Positions 57,250 through 64,000 of a stretch of DNA of 64,000 nt are shown here, piece by piece. Origin of the DNA: Cryptomeria japonica (Eukaryota > Streptophyta > Pinopsida > Cupressales > Cupressaceae). Position numbers and translations under genes: made by a program. The stretch's first letter is position 1, and every line of letters starts with the position of its first letter. The notes beneath the pieces are model-generated. The model had not been told where the DNA came from, did not search any database, and saw nothing but the letters and a program-made list of their open reading frames with translations. The stretch covers positions 343,973,870 through 344,037,869 of the forward strand of contig NC_081412.1 in NCBI RefSeq assembly GCF_030272615.1, read 5' to 3'.

Positions 57250-58480
57250 AAGTGTTCTATATCATGCATGCAATAGAAAGATATCAACTTAATACAAACA
57301 AAAATCACTCACCATATGAAAACCAAAGTTTTCACGTGGAAACCCAAATGGGAAAAACCACGATAGGAATTGGTACCCATAAGATAATGCACTCTTTCAG
57401 AATGTGCCCTGTTAGGAGCCTAGCACGGTTAGGAGATTACAATGATGCTTAGTTAGGAGAAGACCCTATTAAGAGTCATCCAGACAAGGGATTTACATTA
57501 TGATCTCTATTAGGAGATTTGCCTTGTTAGAAGAAACCATGCAAGATGATTTAAACTCAAGTTATTGAGCTACCTGGTTAAGATATTTACATGAACAAGG
57601 CCTGTTAGGAACTACCTGGTTAAGGGATTTTGAACTTGCTGCAACTGTTAGGGAACAATAGATGGACGATCTATAAATAGCACTTCCTTCTTTCTTGTTT
57701 ACATCCACTTCAGCTCCAATCTACTTCACTCTTGCAAACACACACCTCTAGTTTGGCTACACACTCTTTCTCAGATTATCGACACAATAAGCTTCATCAA
57801 AACTGACCTAAATACACTTTACGTCTTTGCCGGTTACAAAATCCTAGATACATCAAGATTGAAATGAATTTACATCATAGATCATCATAGATAATTACAA
57901 ATCATCATACAGATTATCACAACAAATATCAAGACAATTTCAACTATTGAATAATCATAACATGACACCGCACATCGATATGATAAGCAGTCAAACCCTT
58001 AAAATGTTATTCTATGATTTTCGTTGTTTCCCAAGAAATTTAATTCTTAATCGCATCAAAAGAGTATTTTAATTTCTCACACGGGTTGTGACATGTCACC
58101 ATCAAGTTATGAACATAATAAAATTCACCGCCAAACCATAAAGCATCATCGGTTAAGAGATCTTGCTACCAGTTCTAAAACCCTGCTAAAACCCTACTAA
58201 AAATACAACAATAAATCACAAACATGACTTCCAATTATCAAAACATAATGTGGTTCTGGTCATAGACTCATTACAATGATATAAACACATTTTTCAAACC
58301 ACAACACCTAATTCCTCATCAATATTCAGAATCAGTTGCTTAAGTATAACACCGTTTCATGTTTACCAGTTAAAGTCCTACCAGGTTTTCTGTTAGCTGC
58401 ACAGTTCATCTCACCAAGTTAATCCATTACCAGTTGTGTTTGTGAAAAGTGGATAAAATCTGCAAGATGTAAGACACAAC
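57250..58480 (-). repeat. Copia-C 5' LTR remnant
   Basis: It shares modules with the Copia-2 LTR in the same order: GGAAACCCAAATGGGAAAAA near 57338, repeated TGTTAGGA/TTAAGGGATT steps (57410-57650), AACTGTTAGGGAAC, and TACCAGTT-rich DNA. The inner edge is lost and the outer edge is uncertain. Confidence 0.6.
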
Positions 58481-58675
58481 ACTTCAATAAATCATTGCAT
58501 GCATGGTTAGACATATATAATTATGAATATAAAAATCATAACAAATCGACCTATTGCCTTCTAAGAGATGCAAGTATAGACTTGATCTTAGATTTGTCTA
58601 AGAAATACCAGTCACTACACTACACCAAGATGAAGGATTTAATCTATATGAGCACAAGACTTAAGCTAAATGGAT

Positions 58676-58740
58676 GCAAGATTAAGCTAGATGAATGAAT
58701 ATTAAGCTAAATGAATGAATATTAAGCTAGATGAATTCAA
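58676..58740. repeat. Short tandem repeat, ~22-bp unit
   Basis: Three copies of ATTAAGCTAGATGAATGAAT with A/G variants occur in a row. Confidence 0.8.
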
Positions 58741-59685
58741 GAAATCATGATTAAACTAAGTATGCAAAAAGATAAACTAAGATGTAATAATCTCAAAGCA
58801 TAATATTTTTAATGACTCTAGAGCAAAAAATGCATAATAACAATAAATCTCCAAGGTGTCTTGAATGAGAGATGAAGGCTGAATTTATAGAGACTCAAAA
58901 GAGAGACCAACGGTCAAGATCGATTAACAATGAGCGGTTGAGATTCCTCAAGAAAAAGCACAATCCAGGTTAATTGAAATAATTGAGAGATCAGATTAAG
59001 TTAATCTTGAGATAGATTCCACTTATAGCCTGATTGAATGCATTCAAATTATAAGTCTGAGTTTGTATTGGAGATAAAATTACTTGATTCCATGCACATT
59101 TCTTTAATTTTCTCAAGATTTTTATTTAGAAAAAGCCTTTTCAATGCAATTGAACCTCTTTCCTCAAGAAAAGCTTTGAGTTTTAATTTTAGAGAAAATG
59201 ATTAATTCAATTTAATTGCTTTTCTGAAATTTCTCAAGTTATTCCAATTTTAAAAAAAGAAATATCTTAAGTTTGATTTCTTCTCTCAATTTAATTATTT
59301 TCTTTTGTTTTCAATTTAACTCTTTCTTTTGTAGATTAATTCCTTTTCTGTGATTAATCTCTTTTTGTAAATTAATTCCTCTTTTTTCTTTAAATTAATT
59401 CCTTTGTTTGTGATTTAAATGGCAAATTGATTTATTAATTAAATATGCTAGGATATTTAATTAAATAAATAGAATAATTGATCAAAATGATTTACTTGGA
59501 ATGATTTAATTAATTAAATGAATATTTAATTAATATAGAGTGATTAATTTGTCATGTAACATTAATGATTGAAAAACTAATGAATTAGGCACTCAAGGTT
59601 GATTTAATTGCCTTTGGTTAGGACCTTGGTGATGTTGTCAAGATTAGGGGCCCATGGTTTAGGTGACCATTTTTAAGGTATTACA
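58741..59685. other. AT-rich region, possibly an LTR ending at 59685
   Basis: Rich in TTAATT and TTTTCT runs, with no ORF. It ends GGTATTACA, which on the minus strand would be an LTR start TGTAATACC next to a purine-rich run. Confidence 0.35.
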
Positions 59686-59699
59686 TTTGCCCCTCTTTG
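59686..59699 (-). promoter_or_regulatory. Possible polypurine tract
   Basis: The minus strand reads CAAAGAGGGGCAAA directly before TGTAATACC. This resembles a polypurine tract and 3' LTR start of a minus-strand LTR element whose 5' end would lie beyond 64000. Confidence 0.35.
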
Positions 59700-59749
59700 A
59701 TTTAATGTGCGAGCAACACATTGGTTCAAAGAATAGTTGATGTCAAATA

Positions 59750-60150
59750 GATATCAATTCTGAACTTGATGGATCACAAACTGATGAAGAGCAAGATGTT
59801 CAGCTTAATTTGAAGCGGTGAAACTGAACTGATTTGATTAAAGCGATATCGATCCTGAACTTGATTGAACAAGAATTGATAAAGATCAAGATACCGTTCT
59901 TGAACTTGATGGATCAAGAAATGAGCATCGATCTAGAACTTGATTGAAATGGATTGAGCAAAGAGACAAAAATGATTTCAAACTTGATTGAAGAAGAACT
60001 GACTAAGAGAAGTGATAAAACCGATTCTGAACTTGATTGAACAAGAACCGATTGAGCAAGAGATAAAACTGATTCTAAACTTGATTGAACAAGAACTAAT
60101 GTCTAGCTTGATTTGATGTGATGAAACTGAACATCGATTTGAAGATTGAT
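59750..60150. repeat. Degenerate ~40-60-bp tandem repeats
   Basis: At least seven variants of GAACTTGATTGAACAAGAA occur with irregular spacing, for example near 59850, 59905, 59937, 59980, 60028 and 60077. Units are diverged. No coding role was seen. Confidence 0.7.
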
Positions 60151-60690
60151 TCAGATAAGGACAAAAATTGTTATGCCCCTAGAGATTGCTTTATTTGACA
60201 TCGAATAATCTTAACTTAATATAATGTGATTTAGTTAAGATGCCCCTAGTAACAAGGTTTAGTTAATTTTCTTTGACTAAAAAAATTTCTGCTCGACTTC
60301 AAATGAAGATTTGATAAATTTCTTGACTTTTGAAATAATGATAATCACTGAAAAGATGTAATGAGTATGCCCCCTCGGGAGAGAAATCGAAAGATAGTGA
60401 GGGTACAACTATTTTAGGCAATTTTAAAAAGATAAAAAGATTTAGCAATGATAATTTGAGCACAATGATTGTTGTTGAAGATTTAAAATCATAATTGATT
60501 TGAGCGCAAAATGATTCAAAAAAAGCGATTGGAAGACGAAAATACCAAGTGGTCAACGTTGTGAAATTTTGAAAAGAAAATTGACGTCGTATTTTGATTT
60601 CGATCCCAAAAATGGACTCAGGACAATCGATTTAGGCAAGGGTATAAATTTTTTGTCCATTAGAGCAAGTTTGAAAATTAGGGTTTGGGC

Positions 60691-60699
60691 TATATAAGG
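60691..60699 (+). promoter_or_regulatory. TATA box of the PMD gene
   Basis: TATATAAGG lies about 75 bp before the first ATG of the PMD pseudogene at 60773, a normal promoter distance. Confidence 0.5.
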
Positions 60700-60772
60700 G
60701 GTTCAATGTGTCATTGTCAATTCATTTTAGCTCTCAAAGTTTAAAAATTTGAAAAACCTCTTGTGAAGAAAA

Positions 60773-63120
60773 ATGGCAATTCCTATTCAGAAGCATTGAT
60801 TCGAGGGTCAGGTTTGACATAATCAACCTCGAAACTATCCCCCAATAGTAAGTGATCGATCACAAGCCTTCTGCATTTCTCATTTTTTTATTTTTTGTTG
60901 AATTTCACATTTTTAATTTCGTGTGAAAATAGAATGTGTCATTTTATCATGCGATTCATTACTGTTTCTCGTACGAGTATCCAAAAATATTTGTTTTTTC
61001 GTATGGTCATATAGGGTTTGTCATCTGGTGTCTACCCTTTTATCATACAAGAGTGTTCTTCAAAGACCATTTAATCGTGTGACATCTTACTATTTGTCAT
61101 ATAATAGTGTTTACTCATGCAACTCATAGTGTTTTGTCATACGATTTGCTGCTTGACTGTGGTAACTCGTATGGAAAACAACAAGTATTTTTTATGTTCC
61201 AAACAATAATTTTTTATTTTCAATGTTGTAAATTTGGATTATTTAGCATGTTTAACACATTCTTAGCATAAATTTGATCACGTAATGATTATTTTTATGT
61301 TTGATTTTGCAGATTCAGTGCCTGATATTCATTTTTGTTGTACATATCCACCAACTATGAGATTAGTGTGTGATTTATCAGACACACACAAAGGTCACAT
61401 TGGGTTGTGTGGATTCAGATATTTGTTGTAGATGTCGGATATCCATGTTAATCATGGTTTGTTGACCTTATTGGTTGATCGTTTCCATTCTGAGCATAAC
61501 ACTTTTCATTTGCCGGTTGGAGAGATGTCGATCACTCCTAGGGATATTTACAAGATATTGAGGATTCCTTTCACTGGAGATAATGTAGATTACATTTTGA
61601 CTCCACGACTGCGCATTAAGGCTCTTAGACATATTTTCCATGATGATACTATCCTTGATCATGCTATTAGTTGGGATGATTTGTTGAGTAGGTATGGTGC
61701 AGAGTACCCTCTTGCTTGCATTTTGGCTGGCGTAATTGGTTGTTTTGTGATGCTTGACAGAGGACAACATGGATTCTTATGTGGATGGGTAGAATTATAG
61801 AGAGATTGCTCACTCATCTAGTTAGATTAGGTTGGGGTTCATGCTTACTCGTACATATGTACCATGAGATGCATGAGATCACCTATCGAGAGGGGAAGAG
61901 CATGGCAACAGGTGTCATAGTTTTGCTGATTTGGGCATGGGAGCATATTTCAATTTGCAGACCTATTATGGATGATTTGAGGGAGGCACATCAACTTATC
62001 ATATGCCGGTATATAGGTTATATCATACAACCCTACCTAGGAAAGACTGATTTTTTGAGGAGGTAGTTAGATGACTTGATCACTATAGTATGGAGACCAT
62101 ATAGGGGTTTAGAGTTGTGGGATGATTAGAGGGTACAATGGAGAGATATGTTTATGAATAGACCTCTCATCGACAGATTGATGACTATTATTGTGCAGTT
62201 TGTAGTGTCTAGGGTTTTGAGGGAGTATGAGAGACCACAAAGTATTTCCTAGGAGTTTACAACGTATGCTAGATTTGGGGATGAGGAGAGATGAGGATGG
62301 TCACCTAGACTCTCATATGCCTTTACCATGCAAGAGTTAGTGGGTTTATAGCTATAGAGATGAGAGTACCTGGAGGATATGGCAGACGCGGGGGTATTTC
62401 CCCAATATAGAGATTGGTTTCAGAGAAATCCATTCCCTCAATTTATAGATCCTGGAGAGCATGCACCTCTTATAGATGAGGTTGAGAATGATGCACCAGC
62501 ATAGGTACAGGGACCATGGAAGGTATAGGGATGGAGATAAGATCTACCTAGGTGGGCATGAGGTGATCTTGGTGCTAGTAGCAGCAAGGCACCAGCGGGA
62601 GGTCAACAACAATGAAGAGGGGAGGATGGATCCTTTGGAGCTATTGGGGGTGAGGCTGGCGAGACTAAGGTAGTAGAGGTTGGAGGTGAGGAGGAGAGAG
62701 AGGCTCCTTGACAGGTGATATAGTAGAGGGATGAGTAGGGAGGTGGAGAGGAGGAGGTGGGGAGAGACATGGTTTGGTCTTTGAGGGTGAGAGTGGCAGG
62801 TTTGTAGTCACAGTTGACAATGGCATAGATGTAGCTAGCGAAGCAAGATTGACAGATCATTGAGATCAGAGTTGAGTGCAATGAATAGATCACAGAGATG
62901 AGAGAAGAGTGAGATGCTCTTCAGCGAGAGGTTTTGCATCAGACGAGTCGGGCAACTTATTACATTGCATCTTATAGCGTAGCAGTCCCAGTAGCGCAAC
63001 ATATTGTGTCATATTCTTAGTATATGGCTCGATCTGAGGGAGCTAGGGAACCCAGATAGGATGATGGTCAATAGGCATCACCTCCTCCACCCGACAATGA
63101 GAGAGAGACAAAGAGCTAGA
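60773..63120 (+). pseudogene. Plant mobile domain (PMD) protein pseudogene
   Basis: A short first exon (ATG 60773) has early stops. A donor GTAAGT at 60848 and an acceptor TTTTGCAG ending at 61312 suggest an intron of 465 bp. The second exon reads DSVPDIHFCCTYPPTMRL, GHIGLCGFRYLL, then LLTLLVDRFHSEHNTFHLPV, GEMSITPRDIYKILRIPFTG and YGAEYPLACILAGVIGCFVM. A frameshift near 61780 is followed by LTHLVRLGWGSCLLVHMYHE and IVLLIWAWEHI. This series is the hallmark of the PMD (aminotransferase-like, MAIN/MAIL1 type), found in transposons and in host genes for silencing and development. Beyond 62064 the frame remains readable with many stops, mostly TAG, to about 63120. Clearly non-functional. Confidence 0.8.
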
Positions 63121-64000
63121 TTTGTATTCCTCCTAGATTTTGTTGTATACCTGATTTTTGTAGCTTAAAGGATTCTTGCTTTGATGAGACATTGTATATC
63201 ACAATTGATATCATCTATACTCTTAGACACTGAGATTATGATGAGATATACAAGATCTTGATTTAATTTCATCATACTTGTGTTGATTGATAATGAGATG
63301 TCTTTCTATATGCTTTATTTTATATGTATGCATATCTTTTCAGTATGGATGTATGTAATGGAGATGAATATGGTTGTTTTTTTTTTTTCTTTTTCATATG
63401 CAAATAAATGATGAAAATGAGTAACTAGTAATGCAAATGTTTATTTTCCATGTAATAATATGAATGCAAATAAATATATAATGAAATGTATGAATCCATA
63501 TAAGATGATCATGTATGCAACTAACATCTCAATACACAAGTACTCGATCGAAGAAACGATGATGAAAAGGGTACCACTTGGCTGAGAAATGACGATTGCT
63601 TTAGACTCTCATTAAAAAGATAAAGAGATCATTGTTATCAAGTCGAAATCACTTGAAATTCATAAAATTTAGAATGAATGCAACTTAAACCTAGTCACTG
63701 GATTTGGTATGCTTAATTATCATCATTGAGCCTTTTACAAACACAACTGGCAAAACAAAGTTCCTTCCTTTTTATATGCAACTATTGATTATCTTGTTTG
63801 TAATGACCCTTTTATGTTCATATCCTTGGACATATTACGCATGCATCTAGATTGCACATTAAATAAATTCCCTCAAAACAGATAAAGAAATGACTCCAAC
63901 CTCCCTGTAGCATATAAATAAGTGGAGTTGAGGTATGTGTGGCAATTTCACCTTGATGTGAAGGCACTTATCACAAACACCTGTCTTATTAGATGTTTCC
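63121..64000. other. AT-rich spacer at the right edge
   Basis: No feature recognised. A run of about 14 T lies near 63376. Confidence 0.4.

Noticed and set aside
59750-60150. CRISPR-like array of repeats
   Set aside because: Units are diverged, spacing is irregular and the context is plant nuclear DNA.

Overview
This is a 64-kb stretch of nuclear DNA from a seed plant with a large, repeat-dominated genome, most likely a conifer or other gymnosperm. That guess rests on the dense nested LTR retrotransposons, the old heavily mutated copies and the lack of any intact host gene; the species cannot be read from the sequence. I see no rRNA, tRNA or CRISPR and nothing bacterial or organellar.

Layout. 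(1) 1-10680: an older, unnested region. It holds a hAT transposase C-terminal fragment, several tandem duplications, a long decaying minus-strand gene (1483-5510) with an N-terminal domain, a G-patch domain and a coiled-coil tail, a satellite-like array of ~265-bp units (6031-7075) and two unrecognised ORFs. (2) 10681-23013: two Ty1/copia elements, both on the minus strand. Copia-1 (10681-16397) lies inside the 3' LTR of Copia-2 (16398-23013). (3) 23014-57173: a third copia element (Copia-C, minus), which survives as three pieces (23014-23741, 44765-44902, 56317-57173). One gap is a 21-kb Ty3/gypsy-type element on the plus strand (23742-44764), inserted in the DSG protease motif. The other is a pol-less copia element, Copia-4 (44903-56316). 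The gypsy element carries three insertions of its own: a 3641-bp LTR-like unit in its 5' LTR, a 6644-bp non-autonomous element (Copia-6, 32101-38744) in its interior, and a 1629-bp solo LTR in its 3' LTR. Copia-4 contains a 3155-bp solo LTR of the gypsy family. (4) 57174-64000: LTR remnants of Copia-C, AT-rich DNA, degenerate tandem repeats and a plus-strand plant-mobile-domain (PMD) pseudogene with a recognisable TATA box and intron.

How the parts relate. All five copia elements lie on the minus strand and share LTR modules: a tract like GGAAACCC...GGGAAAAACC, a G-tract next to GTGAATCAGT, and a polypurine tract read on the plus strand as TCTCCCCCTTTGG. Only Copia-1 and Copia-2 keep recognisable reverse transcriptase, and both are broken by stops and frameshifts. 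Many premature stops are TAG where CAG is expected, and LTR pairs differ at CpG sites, as expected from decay of methylated DNA.

The most interesting finding is a pair of long genes, one inside Copia-6 (33270-36353) and one standing alone (1483-5510). They share an N-terminal domain ending in a TFRF-type motif and have coiled-coil tails. In Copia-6 this gene takes the place of pol. In the stand-alone copy a G-patch domain sits in the middle.
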